64,000 bases of DNA from Climacium dendroides (Eukaryota; Streptophyta; Bryopsida; Hypnales; Climaciaceae). Made by a program: the position numbers and the translations under genes. The DNA lies in contig OX467082.1 in NCBI GenBank assembly GCA_950106755.1, positions 31,682,001 to 31,746,000 on the forward strand, in the 5' to 3' direction. The notes beneath the pieces were generated by a model. That model was given only the letters and a program-made list of their open reading frames with translations, had not been told where the DNA came from and ran no database searches. Shown in pieces: positions 1-11,437 of this stretch (position 1 is the first letter of the stretch; each line of letters opens with the position of its first letter).

Positions 1-1284
1 ATTATTATTAAATATTAATGTAAAAAATGTCCCCTATTTTGTGTCATAAATTTTGTATGTCTTCACTCTCCTAATTAATTTGGGGCTTTTGATTGCAAAT
101 ATGAATTCAAAATTTGCAAATTTTATCATGGGTAGCAAATTAAAAAAAATTAAAAATTTCAGTATCTTTTTCAAGTATAAAAGATAGGGTAAAAGGTAGA
201 ACAAATCCTTTATGGTATGTTATGCACTAAATATTGTAGTTATATTGCAATTTGGCAAGCTACTACCACTCATCTTTTTGACTTTAAGAATTCATAAATC
301 CTTAATTTTTTATAGGCATTAGTTTTGTCACTATTCTTTAGAAAAGAACCTTCTTGCAATCTAAATGACATTATTTAAATATTCTCTAAAAGAAAACTAT
401 TTTCTAAAAGGAAACCTTCTCACAGTCTAAATGATGTATTCTATATGTTTTCTATTCTTTTTCCTATTAGAGATTGTGTTGACTACAAGTAGGGCAAAAA
501 CTAACAAAAATGATGTTTTCTATATGTTTTCTATTCTTTTTCCTATTAAAGATTGTGTTGATTACAAGTAGGGCAAAAACTAACAAAAGACACTCTTTGT
601 AGTTATTGGTAACCACCTATGCTCCATAAAAAAATTTAAGTGGGCTATAAATAATATGTTTGAAATATAAATAATATAGAATATCCTTAGGATATTTGAA
701 AAATCTTATTATATTTTTTAAATCCCACATTTTATTTTGATTTTTTAAAGTTTTAGTTGCCAAGTATAAATGGCCCTTGATGTTTGGATTCATATAACTT
801 CATAAAACCCAAGCTATCATTGTACACAATGCAATATTTTTATTTCAACAATAAAAAATATACTAGGTAAAGTAACGATACTTTCATAATTATATTGTTC
901 ACTATTTTGTGCTAATCAATGTCAGAAGAAATATTAGCCAATCATAAAAAAAACATATGCTAAAAAATTAATTGTATATTTTTTAAAATTGTCAAAGTGA
1001 ATTGAAATGCTTTAAAATTGATTTGAGAAATATTTGTGAATACTTTTCCAAATTTGATCATATAAATAATTCTATTGATGATGCATAATATAACTTGTAG
1101 TGATGAAAACCTCAAGAAAATTGTAAGACACATTTAATAGCACATCTAACTTTTGTTTAAGACTCCACTTTGGTCATTATAGGTTAACCAAGATGAAGTT
1201 TTGGAACAAACTTTTTTTCTTAATAATTGCATCCTACATCATCTCAATTACATACTACTTGCCAAACCTCAAAAGCAAAGGAAT
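1..1284. other. AT-rich intergenic DNA, no gene seen
   Basis: The stretch is strongly AT-rich with frequent stops in all frames and no reading frame that looks coding. It contains the 79-bp tandem duplication listed separately and ends at the 8-bp target duplication of the transposon that starts at 1293. I see no RNA gene. Confidence 0.6.
431..588. repeat. 79-bp tandem duplication, two copies
   Basis: Two adjacent 79-bp units (431-509 and 510-588) are nearly identical. Each starts with ATGATGT and includes TCTATATGTTTTCTATTC and later a TACAAGTAGGGCAAAAAC segment. Only a few substitutions separate them, so the duplication looks recent. No function is apparent. Confidence 0.9.
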
Positions 1285-2146
1285 CTACATATCTCGGGGG
1301 GTGTAGTCATCGGGCGGATTAGCAAACTATGAGCGAAAAAATGATAGGGTATTTTTTATTCATTTGGGCTAAAAATTATAAAAGAGTTTAGAGTACTATA
1401 GGGTATAGAATATGGCATTGGATGTCTTTAAAGTACTATAGGGTATGGAATAATAGGCCCCATTAGAAAATGCAGTAGTACTAAAATAGCCCCCTTTATA
1501 TTAAATTCTTTGGCCAAATGTCTGAAATTGCTTATTGTACTATAGGAAATATACATCTTAGTTCATGTAAGACTCTCGGATTCCTACAGTGACTTAACTA
1601 CTCTTACAACTAAGTGTTATACATTGTACATGGATACATAATTTAGGGTCTGACTACTGTAAGTTAATACGGAGTATGATTTAATATTACAGAATACAAG
1701 ATTGTGCAGATCTCGTTTAGGGTACTCAATGATGGTTTACTGCGCTTAGGGGTCAGTTCAATCTGGCTCAGTGATGGGGTTTTCGGCTTAGGGGTCAGGG
1801 CAATCTGGCTCAACTCGGCTTAGGGGTCAGTTCACTTGAAGCCGACCGTTGCGTCTGAGTTTGCAAGGAAGAGGTTTAGGGTTTGTTCAATTGGTCGGGA
1901 CTGGGTGCAATCTCCCGACGTGTGCAAGAATCCGACCGTGGCGTGTGTAAGGACCTGAGTTTGCTGTCGACGAGGTGGAGGGTTTGTGCAATCAATTTGC
2001 TTTGGACAAGGTGGAGGGTTTGTGCAAGGACCTCAGTTTGCTGGATACGGGGTTTACGGTTTGTGCGCCCGTTCAATTTCGGGTGTCCCACAGCAGCCCT
2101 CGTTACGGTTTGGGGCGGATCTGTGTTGTGCGTGTAGGGTTTACGG

Positions 2147-2243
2147 TTTGTGCAATCAATTTCGTTGTTTGGCTACGGGTTTGTGCAATCAATTTTGTTG
2201 TTTGGCTACGGTTTGTGCAATCAATTTTGTTATTTGGCTACGG
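2147..2243. repeat. 32-33-bp tandem repeat, three copies
   Basis: Three units beginning at 2147, 2180 and 2212 share TTTGTGCAATCAATTT, then GTT, then TTTGGCTACGG. Related partial units lie upstream (GTTTGTGCAATCAATTTGC near 1983). The repeats sit inside the transposon, upstream of its candidate gene, and the overlapping reading frames through them are repeat artefacts. Confidence 0.85.
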
Positions 2244-2633
2244 TTGGTTCGTTGGGAGCATCCCCAAGCAGCCCTCGTTACATTTTGTTGCAAATCCGTC
2301 ACGGTTTGGTGCAGATCTGTGTTTTGGTTTTAGGCTTTACGACTTCAGGTTTGGGGAATTGTTTTTTCTGTGTCTTTTTCTTGCGTGACAGCATCACATG
2401 GTGCCTGGGGTCGCTGCGATCATCTTGGCACCTGCTGCTTTGAGGTATTGCTAGTCTCTGAATTGGGCAACGTAGGGTTTTGTATTGCGGTTGTCTTGTG
2501 GTCTTCAGGCTCTTGTTAATTTGTGGTTTACCTTTCAGGGTTTAGGGTGCGTTGCTCTTGCGTTCTGGATCCAGATGTGCTGTGTGGTGTAATGACAGAT
2601 TCGATTTGTTGAACGCAAGGTTTAGGGGAGTGG

Positions 2634-3181
2634 ATGATGGCACTCAATTACAAGATCAGATTGTACTCTGTGGAGGATGATGTGGGGCGGCCGGAGCTAC
2701 TCAGTCCGTTTTTTTGCAACTCCAGCAATACTTATGCGGATTTGCGCATGCGCTTGGAGAACGGGGAATGCGTGGAGTGGCCTTTCCTTTTTTGGGACTT
2801 AGATGATGCATGCCGAATACCAAAGCGGTTCGAGGCCATGAACCCGGTTCCATTCTCCGTTTTGCAGCTAAGTTGCAGGCCAAAGCGACCCTCTGGAAGC
2901 CACGCAGGTCCATGGCGGCTGCGGCGCCTGGGCCTCTTGTTCGTCAGCCTGTTCGCCGAGAAGAACTACGTCCAAGCTGGAGCGGTACTTGGAAATATTT
3001 CGCCGGACTTTGAAGAGTATCAGGTATGTACACATTATTTTGTTTACAACCTGTCGCCATGCTGGAACTTGGAATGCATTTCGTTTTAGCATAGTTGGTG
3101 TACATTTCCATTGATGCAAGTGTGTTTGTTGCAATGCAGGTGCAGGGGATTTTGAGCACCGGTTACAGTAGTGTAGGTTAG
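2634..3181 (+). CDS. Possible two-exon gene inside the transposon, unknown function
   Basis: I do not recognise this protein. Exon 1 (2634-3023) starts at an ATGATG pair and encodes 130 residues, ending EEYQ at a consensus donor (CAG|GTATGT). An acceptor (AATGCAG) at 3139 would join exon 2 (3140-3181), adding 13 residues in frame before TAG, for 143 residues in all. Without splicing, the frame continues to 3089. The first 70 residues have an ordinary composition (KIRLYSVEDD, then WPFLFWDLDDACRIPKRFE), while the remainder is basic and may have shifted frame. The gene lies wholly inside the transposon, so it may be a captured host fragment or an accessory element gene. In the second element copy the donor GTATGT is lost. 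Coding status is uncertain. Confidence 0.35.
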
Positions 3182-3832
3182 CCTTAGTTTTGTTCATGGA
3201 CCCATAATGTGCAAATTCTGGTCCTATTCACTGTGTTTGTAAACACAATGAGAACATTGTTTTTCTTAACTTCTATTATGTTCATGGATACATAATATGC
3301 TAACTTTGGTCCCATTCACTGTGTTTGTAAACACAATGAGCATTATTTTTCTTACTCCATCATTGTGTACGAAAACTATGTTTGATGTGTGTCCTAATAC
3401 AGCTCCCACATAAGACTGAATCTTGTGAGATATCAAGTAAAGGGTGACACCAAAGTTTTTTTTGGAGTAAAAGCTTTCTTCTGTCAAATTTCGTTGTAAC
3501 TTAAATTGTCGTTGGCCTGAAATTTTCTCAACATTTTTTGGGTCCATGCTGCATTATATATGTCGAGAACATTCTCTAAACCAAACCACCCCATTCAATT
3601 TTGGGCCAAAATTATAGTAGAATAATTTTTCAATCTAATTTACCATATCATTTATTCATAGAAAATTGGAATTGTAAGTAATGCAAGCCCCTTCTCTATT
3701 AACCCAAATTAGAAAATTACATAATTGTAGCATGTGAAAAAAAAAAAAAAAGTAATAGCCCCCTATAAAATAGTGGTTGGTCGCTCATATATCCTTATTT
3801 TTTTAAGGCACAGCACCCCCCGAGCTACATAT

Positions 3833-6088
3833 GTTTCCTAACCTAATGAAAAAACATAACTTTTGATTTGATTTCTTATTAAGGAAAACTCTGTATTCCT
3901 AAAAAGGTGGTATATGTCCATTCCATTGATAAAGTTGAAGGTATATTATATTCCTAAAAAGAGGGGTTAGGGTTTAGGATACATATTGTATTCCTATAAA
4001 AGATTTATGGTTTAGGATATATTCTAAAATATTCTAAACCCTAAACCCATTTTACTATCCATCTTACAATACATTAAAAATAGATATGATAGGAATTTAA
4101 TCAATATAATTGGAAATGGTGTGCCATCTTGTGCAATTACTTTCTCATGAGTACCAATTCATATAAGAACTATTGAAATGATTAATGTCAAGGTTCTTTT
4201 TTCAAAGTTATTGAATTTTAAATGTATTACTGGTAGACAAATGAAATTTCAAATGATGAGAGCATGTAGGATACCATGATTTTTATTTGAATGAGAAAAT
4301 TGACCCAAGGAATTCAAATTTCTTTTCAAAATTGTTCCTTTATTATGCTACCAAACAATATAAACTTATAGAATGATCACACATGGCATTGTAGAAGAAT
4401 GGATTTTAAAAAATAATAATACTATAGAATATATAGTACAACCCTTCTTATTGAGTGGGCTTGGAGGATGATATGACTGCATTGCTTAAGAATAGTATAT
4501 TAGTTTGTAGGAGTGTTCATACATATGTATCAAAATAGGGACAATTTTTAACAAAAAAAACAAAATAACAAGGGAGCACAATGGTCCTATCTAATCACAT
4601 TGTATACACATGAGAGGACTATTATTTGTACTTCTCACCCTCTCTCACCTTAGTTATAGCTGAAGTTTGTTGCTTCTTGCTCTAAGATGTTCCACTCTAT
4701 AGTTTGTGAACGAATTTGGTTTTACATAGAAGTTCTTTCACAATTTCTTACTTGCATTTCCATTTAGCGCCTTCAATTGTTGTTTGGCTAATTCCATCTT
4801 AGATATGGAGATTGTAGCATTTGTTTTTAGTAAAGTTGTTGTGCTTTTTTTATGTTTTTTAGAGAGGTGTATTGGCAAACTAATTCACTTTGACATTTCT
4901 TCGCGATACTTTCTATTTTTTGCTTTGAAGGATTTTTTTAGTGTAATTTTGGCAATCTTGGGGGACAAGAGAAACTTGAGTTCTTGTAGGAGCTACAATG
5001 CAAATTGTATTCTTTTCCCACTTACTTAGGACTTCAAACAAGTGATGTAAAGCTATTTGTCTTCAAAAATTTGCTTCATTTATTGAGTTGAAATTCTAGA
5101 ATTTGTAGTTCTTTTTTTACATAGTAGCATGATGTTTGAAGGTGATGGTTAAAGTTAGCAAAATTACTCAGATAACATTGTGCTCTTTTCTTATAGGTAC
5201 CATGTTGGCTACTACAGAAGAGGGACCCTAAAACTCTTAAATGTTCATTTTTGCTTGATTTTGTCTCCCTGTAAAAGTTGATAGTTATCCCCTTATTATG
5301 GCAAGTGATGGAATTTGCTTGCAACAAAGAGTTGTATTATCTTCATGCCATGTTCACCTCCATATAGATTGGGGGAGTAAGAATGCTAGTTTATGTAAAC
5401 AAGCTTCTTGTAAACATTGATCTTGGCCATAGCTTAGCACTAGGTGTGAATGTACCTTTACTCACATACATTTTTGCAAGTAAGGTGAAGGTACCTATGA
5501 CCAATCAAATAAGCAATTCTAGACATGGTTTGGAGTGTTCAAAGGCAAAGCAAATATTTTCAAGAGGTGCATTGATAGAAATGATGGGAATTGCAAAAAT
5601 CTTGGTAATTTTATCATTGGAACTGAAATTACTATGAATTTTGGGAGGCATAAAGTACTCAGACCTATAGACAATCACTAAATGCTTCTAATTTCAATCT
5701 TAGCTAAACTACTTTCTTACTCACCACTTTGGAACATGACCTTATTAAGTGGAACACATTCCAAGGCTTGGTTGGAAATTGAACACAGCCTTGGTGAGAA
5801 ATAGAGCACCTCAGAGGTTGCACATTATCTGATCGGAAATTGATACCTCGACCTTAAAATACATTTTTGGCGCCCAGGTTGTGATATTACAGAGGTCAGG
5901 GTATCTCAATGGATGAATGTGCACGACAGTGAGTGAAACATCCAAACTTGAATGAACGTAGTGCACTTTGCTGTGCACGCTGTGTCTGTGGAGCTCCGTT
6001 GCAGCGGCTTTGCAATTTGGTGATGGTGATGGCACCTTGATGATGCTCCTGTGCACGATAGAACGGGCTAGTTTCCACTTGGCCATAA
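3833..6088. other. AT-rich intergenic DNA upstream of the dihydrouridine synthase gene
   Basis: No convincing gene is seen. Short frames near 4784-5029 and 5383-5637 have AT-driven composition and no recognisable motif. Telomere-like AAACCCTAAACCC fragments occur near 3965-4050. Base composition becomes more balanced after about 5870, approaching exon 1 of the gene that starts at 6089, so the promoter and 5' leader probably lie there. I could not place a TATA box. Confidence 0.5.
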
Positions 6089-9000
6089 ATGAATTCGCAA
6101 GCAGTGCTGATGAGGAGACTTTCGTCCGCCATGGCCGCTCCCTCTGGCAGTGCTCGTGTCTGGAGCTCCTCTTCTGTGCAGATACCGGAAGCTGGTGTAA
6201 GGAATGTGCGAGGGCCGGTGCGGGGGTTATGCAGTGTCCGTGCGGGCGTTGGTAGGGAAATTGATCAAAATGGAGGTGGTTCGGCGGTTCCTGGAGGAAG
6301 GCGACGCAGCGACTACTTGCCGCCACGATTCAGGTAGGCGCGTGGTGGCCAATTTTTTCATTTCATTTGATTTTTGAGAATTGGTGCGGTTATCTATATG
6401 AATGGAAGCATATAATAATTTGAAAGAAAATCAAGATTCACATTAATTCGTATTTAAATGGGAAGACTGAAGGACTTTCCATCGTGGAGATGACGTAGTT
6501 GTATGATTTAGAGTTAGCGGTGATTTCGGCGGGGAGGATATGCTTTGCGACTGCGTCATTTTGTTAGTAACACAGCATGTTCAAGTTTAATTGCGCCAGA
6601 TTCTACAGTAATTTTCTAGGAAGCCAATGATTAAGCTTATTGCAAATTTCGCGTCAACTATTGGATTTAGGGCTTCATTTCGGGTCAAGTATAGGATACA
6701 GGTAGGTTGGAGGCGGCCAATTTTATTTTTGAAAATTGGTGTGGTTATGATTCTGACTGGAAGCGCGTGAGATTTTAATTTTTTTTAAGATTCACATTAA
6801 CTCATATTTTGGAGTGATTGCTAAGGAATTTTCAAGCGAGAGATGCGGTTTTTGTATTTTCCGGTGTTGGAGGTGATATCCGTGGCGAGGATATGCTCTA
6901 CGTTTGCGTTGTTTTGTTAGTAACTCAGCATTGTCGATTTGATTTTGCCAGCTTGTACAGTATTTTGTTGTATGCCAATGAGTGATTTTATTGCAGATTT
7001 CGGGTCGAGTGTAGGAATTAGGGCATCATTTTCTGGACATTGGATTTGTGTGAGAGTTTTTTTCATGAATGTATGCTGTTTTGAGAAAACGAGGACGCGA
7101 TCTTTTATTGAAAGAAATTTCAGTTCAAATGTTGTGTAGAGAAAAGCGAATGCTGAGAAAGTAACCTATTAATAAACTGAAGGTGGACATGCAGAGCAGT
7201 GTGGCGCCGATGATGGATTGGACGGACAACCATTACCGGACTCTCGCTCGTCTTATTTCCAAGCATGCTTGGCTGTACACAGAGATGGTAGTTGCTGAAA
7301 CTATCAACCACCAGCAAGACAACCTTGTAAGGTTTTTTCCTAGTCCACACCGTTGTTAGAATTGCATGATTCTTTAAATCTTCTCGATGAAAGTATTGGA
7401 CCAACTACTCTACATCCTTTTTACGATTCTGACTTATGAAAATGCTCGAAATGCATTGTTTGGACGCATCACCAGTATGCGTGAGCTGAGAGTGTTCGCA
7501 ATTCCATGCCATATGTTTCTTTTTCGGTAAATTGCTGATTTGTGGATATCTCAGGATAAATTTCTGAAGTTCCCTGAAGCTCAGCATCCTATAGTGCTGC
7601 AGTTGGGTGGTAGCAATCCAGAAAAGCTTTTGAAGGCATCTCAGCTTGCTAGCTCATACGAATATGATGAAATTAACTTGAAGTGAGCATTTTCCTATAC
7701 ATATTCTTCTGTTTCCAAGACACTGTGGATTGCTACTAAGTACAGTCTTCTTAATCGCCTTTTAGTGTTTTCTAACTACGTGAGGGCTGACCTCTTTCTG
7801 ACGTGCTTCAGTTGGTATCATTACATACTTATGTTATTCTTAATTTTCGTGTTTTGGCTTGCAGTTGCGGTTGCCCCAGTGATAAAGTCGCTGGCTTTGG
7901 TTGTTTTGGTGCTTCGCTTATGCTTGAGCCCGAGGTACTATGATTGTAATTTTATTGAAAGTCACTGAATTTTACAGAATAATCTAAATACAGATCACAT
8001 TTTGATGACGAATTTTCTTTGCTTGCTGAAACCGTTACAGATCTTTGGGATCATGGATTACGCGTCTTGAGACTTTCCACTCGTTATCAATAAGTCTTTG
8101 TCCAGCTTGTGTTTTTAGAAATCATAAGGGTGTTCGTGAATACTTTACGTCAGCTACTTGCTGGTCTAACAAAAATCATCAATAGACTCAAATTTAGAGA
8201 CCAGTAACATAGGCATTATTTAGAGCACTTGTAGCAAGAAGATTTCTCATGAAGATACTATATTGGCAATTTGTCTTTTGATTACGGATTCAATTTGTTT
8301 TGTTTTATTTGCAGCTTGTTGGTGAATGTATGACAGCTATTGCTGAGGGCAGTCCAGGGACTCCTGTCACTGTCAAATGCCGAATAGGGGTTGACGATTT
8401 TGACTCTTACGACTTACTCCGTAAGTATCTGGCTCATTTTGTGTGCTTAGCTGTAATGTTTTAACTGCAAGCGTATTGGAATATAAGTATTGGAATTGAG
8501 AAAAACGGAACGGTGAGCCCCAGCTTTACAGGAATGCCTTGACTTATTGTAATTAAATATTAGGCTTTCCTGCCGTACGGCGTGAAAACGTTTTAGGACA
8601 TGAGTGTAGCACTCTTGAGTGCAAGTGCAATGCAAATTTTATTGGCAGCTAATTAGACCTGGTTTGTGGTGGACATTTGCTGTTGGTTGGTTCAGATAAG
8701 TTTATTAGCACTGTATCATCAACGTCACCAACACAACATTTCATAATACACGCACGAAAAGCTATACTCAAGGGACTCAGTCCTGCTGCTAATCGAACCA
8801 TACCTCCTCTCAAGTGAGTCCTGTTTTATCTTTTTCCCCTGATCTTAACTCAATCCCACATGTGTTTACATCTGAGTACTAAATTTTGGTTTCGTTAATT
8901 TGCATCAGATATGAATATGTCTATGCTTTGATTCGTGACTTTCCAAATCTTAAATTTACACTAAATGGCGGGGTTGTCAGCACTCACCAGGTTAGACTTT

Positions 9001-10871
9001 CTTGCTTCTTTTGAAAGCAGAATGCATTATGTTGTTGGGTATTGAAATGTTATCATGTTCGTGTTCTGTGAATGGAATAGTTTCTGCGTTTCATTGAAGA
9101 ATCGATTTGTGCAATATATATGACCTAATTATTTAAGAGGATGTTAAATGCAAACGAGTTGAAATAGATATTGTTCTAGACTTGACTGACTGTAAGATAT
9201 GTGGCAGGTGAACGAAGCGTTGCATAGAGGAGTCTTTGGAGTTATGCTGGGACGGGCAGCTTATAACATGTGTGTTAGTAATTGTGCTTCACAGAGTTTC
9301 ATTTTTCTAGTTTTACTGTGCCTTGCCGCTCAAGTAGCTCATCTTTTTTTTATCAGTCTGTTTGTCGATGCTTGTTTATTTCGTAACGGAATTGCAGACT
9401 GAGCAATTGGCTATCTCCGCGTTGCAGTCCCTGGGGAACTCTTGGCAATGTTGACAGTGTTATCTACGGAGATACGACACCGAGATTAACTCGACGTCAG
9501 GTATACTTTTGTGGAGAGACAAAGTTTATTACACGCCATCTAGTTTGAGCAAACAAATTCAACAGAGCAGGAATGATGAGATCACAAGATGAATTCTGCC
9601 TCCATGGGGGAGCAAAATCCGTCTTGAAGGCTTATGTCCATTATCAAGAAGCACTTTATTAATAATTCATCTTCATCACGCTGGTACCCTTTGAAGTCTT
9701 GTCAATTCACGTCCAATACACTAGGTGCTATTTTCATTAGGAAAAGGAGGAAAATACGAATCGAGATCTTTGTTTGAAAAAAATTTAGGCTTGGAAGTGA
9801 AGTTCACAGCAATAGCTTTGATAACTAATTCTCGGGCTGCAGTTGAAGCTCAATTATGGTTTGCTGTCTAAGTAGATTTTGGAGAAGTACGTGGAATATG
9901 CTGATGCTGAGCTTCATAAGTATGGTCACAAGAAGCCTAGCGTTAGACATCTTGTGAAGGTATTTTTCTTCCTGTACACCAACAGCTTTGTTTCTGAATC
10001 GTGTAATTATCGATCACTACCTGCAACTTATTAGGTTATATATTCTTGAGTTGTGGCTACTAACACAGATGGGTTTCTTTTCTTGGAACAGCCTTTATTA
10101 GGTTTATTCCATGCGGAGGCAGGATCAGGAGTTTGGAGACGGGCCGTTGACGACTCTTTACGACGCTCTGAGGCAAGTAGATGTCTCTCAGCATGTTTTT
10201 TCGTTCATTTGACGAACATAGTCTTGTTGGCAGTAGTATGTTCCACAGTACTTGTCCTGCTTTTCCTCAGCTTCAAATCTTTCAATTTTCTTCTTGACGT
10301 GACATTCTCTGTGAAGAATGTTGAATCCTCAAGCAAGCAATTTCAACGCATCCTCAAGCAAGCAACATCAATCCGTTGAAATTGTTTGTTTTATTGCAAG
10401 GGATATTAGTAATTTGGCTTGAGCCCTCCACGCAATTATAGAAACTGATCAAATTGCGATGAAGAAATCTACCCTTCATGATGATCTCTCATGCTTGCGA
10501 TTACGACATCAACTGTAATATCTCGGTTCTTGGTTGCAACAGATTTCAGGTCTCTCAAAGAATTTCGAGTTTTACAGTTTGTCTTTACGGTTTGCTGGAG
10601 CACAATTTTGTAGAGCGCTGATTCGTCTGATAATGGGTGTTTATAATTTGTGCAGACCGTGCGTGCCCTTTTGGAAGAAACTCTCGCTGTGATACCAAAT
10701 TTTGTGCTCGATTCTCCACCTCCACTGGAAACGTCTCCCAACTGTTTCCTTGCTGATTTAAGCCCTCTTCCACTTGCACCCTCATTTAGTTCTTTTGACT
10801 CTTTTCAAGGTGTTGAGCTAAAGCCCGGTCAGTATTCAGAGTCGAAAGTACTCTTCAATGAACTTGCTTAG
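6089..10871 (+). CDS. tRNA-dihydrouridine synthase, DusA-like, 12 exons
   Basis: This enzyme family reduces specific uridines in the tRNA D-loop to dihydrouridine, using FMN and NADPH. Exons: 6089-6333, 7200-7326, 7555-7682, 7865-7934, 8315-8420, 8696-8813, 8909-8990, 9208-9269, 9428-9500, 9876-9959, 10092-10172, 10656-10871. They sum to 1392 nt (463 residues plus stop) and every junction keeps frame. Family landmarks seen: [18 protein letters not shown] from residue 83, [13 protein letters not shown] with presumed catalytic Cys170, VKCRIG (Lys211), IIHAR (His244), LNGGV (284-287) and MLGRAAY. The approximately 80-residue N-terminal extension is rich in Arg, Ser and Val, has in-frame Met at 1, 8 and 15, and resembles an organelle transit peptide. 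The C-terminal approximately 40 residues are Pro/Ser-rich. Intron 11 uses a GC donor. It converges on CHS1. Confidence 0.92.
6334..7060 (+). repeat. Diverged tandem duplication inside intron 1 of the dihydrouridine synthase gene
   Basis: Two units of about 360 bp (6334-6701 and 6702 to about 7060) align in order. Shared blocks are GTAGG plus GGCCAATTTT, GAATTGGTG(C/T)GGTTAT, GAGGATATGCT, TTTTGTTAGTAAC(A/T)CAGCAT and AGCCAATGA/TGCCAATGAG. Identity is moderate, so the duplication is old. Unit 2 begins with ACAG|GTAGG, which copies the exon 1 donor context TCAG|GTAGG and so creates a second potential 5' splice site at 6702. Confidence 0.75.
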
Positions 10872-11437
10872 CTGCGATTTGTCAGCTTTCTGATAGAACC
10901 AATTGTAGTGATAGCATCAATTTTAGTGGTAGAACATTTTTTATCCCTACATTGTGACTTGCAGCTTCGGTATGTGCTTTCGCCAGACATGATTCTACAA
11001 GGGCGAGTTGTCTTAAAACAGGGCTCGTTCCTGTGGATTTCATTGAAACTTAATTGAAATGCAATTCTTTCATGGCCATTATCTGGCAGTTGTATGCTTA
11101 CATCATGTCGATTGCGACGGGTGATTCAGAATTTCTATTTGTAGCAACGTCAAATTCGTGACAACGGGTGCATAACATCCCCAGCAAAGCAGCAGATAAC
11201 CTCTCGCATTCGAAAACTGTCCCGCAAATTCTTGCATTCGACAATCTATTGGATGGTAATTGTTCCTCCTCCAGATTTCAATTCAAAATCTCAATTTACG
11301 GCGGAAACATATAAATGGAGTCGTAACTGCAACTCATGGGTGAGCAAGGTATAAGAGTACTCATCTAAACTACTAATTTTTACAGAGGCCTACTTGCCCA
11401 GCTTGATAAATATTCACAGGCATGTTCAATATATATT
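10872..11437. other. Convergent intergenic region between the dihydrouridine synthase gene and CHS1
   Basis: This 566-bp gap must hold the 3' ends of two genes read towards each other. A segment near 11243-11300 (ATTTCAATTCAAAATCTCAAT) resembles sequence near 20860-20880 downstream of CHS3 (ATTTCAATTTGAAATCTCAAT), suggesting CHS1 and CHS3 share ancestry in their 3' flanks. Confidence 0.5.

Larger units (their letters stand above)
1293..3824. mobile_element. Complete DNA transposon, 2532 bp, 8-bp target duplication
   Basis: The segment begins with CTCGGGGGGTG and ends with its exact reverse complement CACCCCCCGAG. It is flanked on both sides by the same 8 bp, CTACATAT (1285-1292 and 3825-3832), the hallmark of a cut-and-paste insertion. 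Just inside the ends, weaker inverted similarity continues (TATGAGCGA, then TATAGGG). The interior holds a GC-richer leader with short tandem repeats (about 1730-2330) and a possible two-exon gene. No transposase is visible, so it is probably non-autonomous. An 8-bp duplication is typical of hAT elements, but the terminal sequence is not a classic hAT end, so the superfamily is open. A second copy starts at 63051 in reverse orientation. Confidence 0.8.

Noticed and set aside
1883..2443. Several overlapping frames of 84-137 codons
   Set aside because: They arise from the 32-33-bp tandem repeat and related blocks, which are read in three frames with repetitive peptides.
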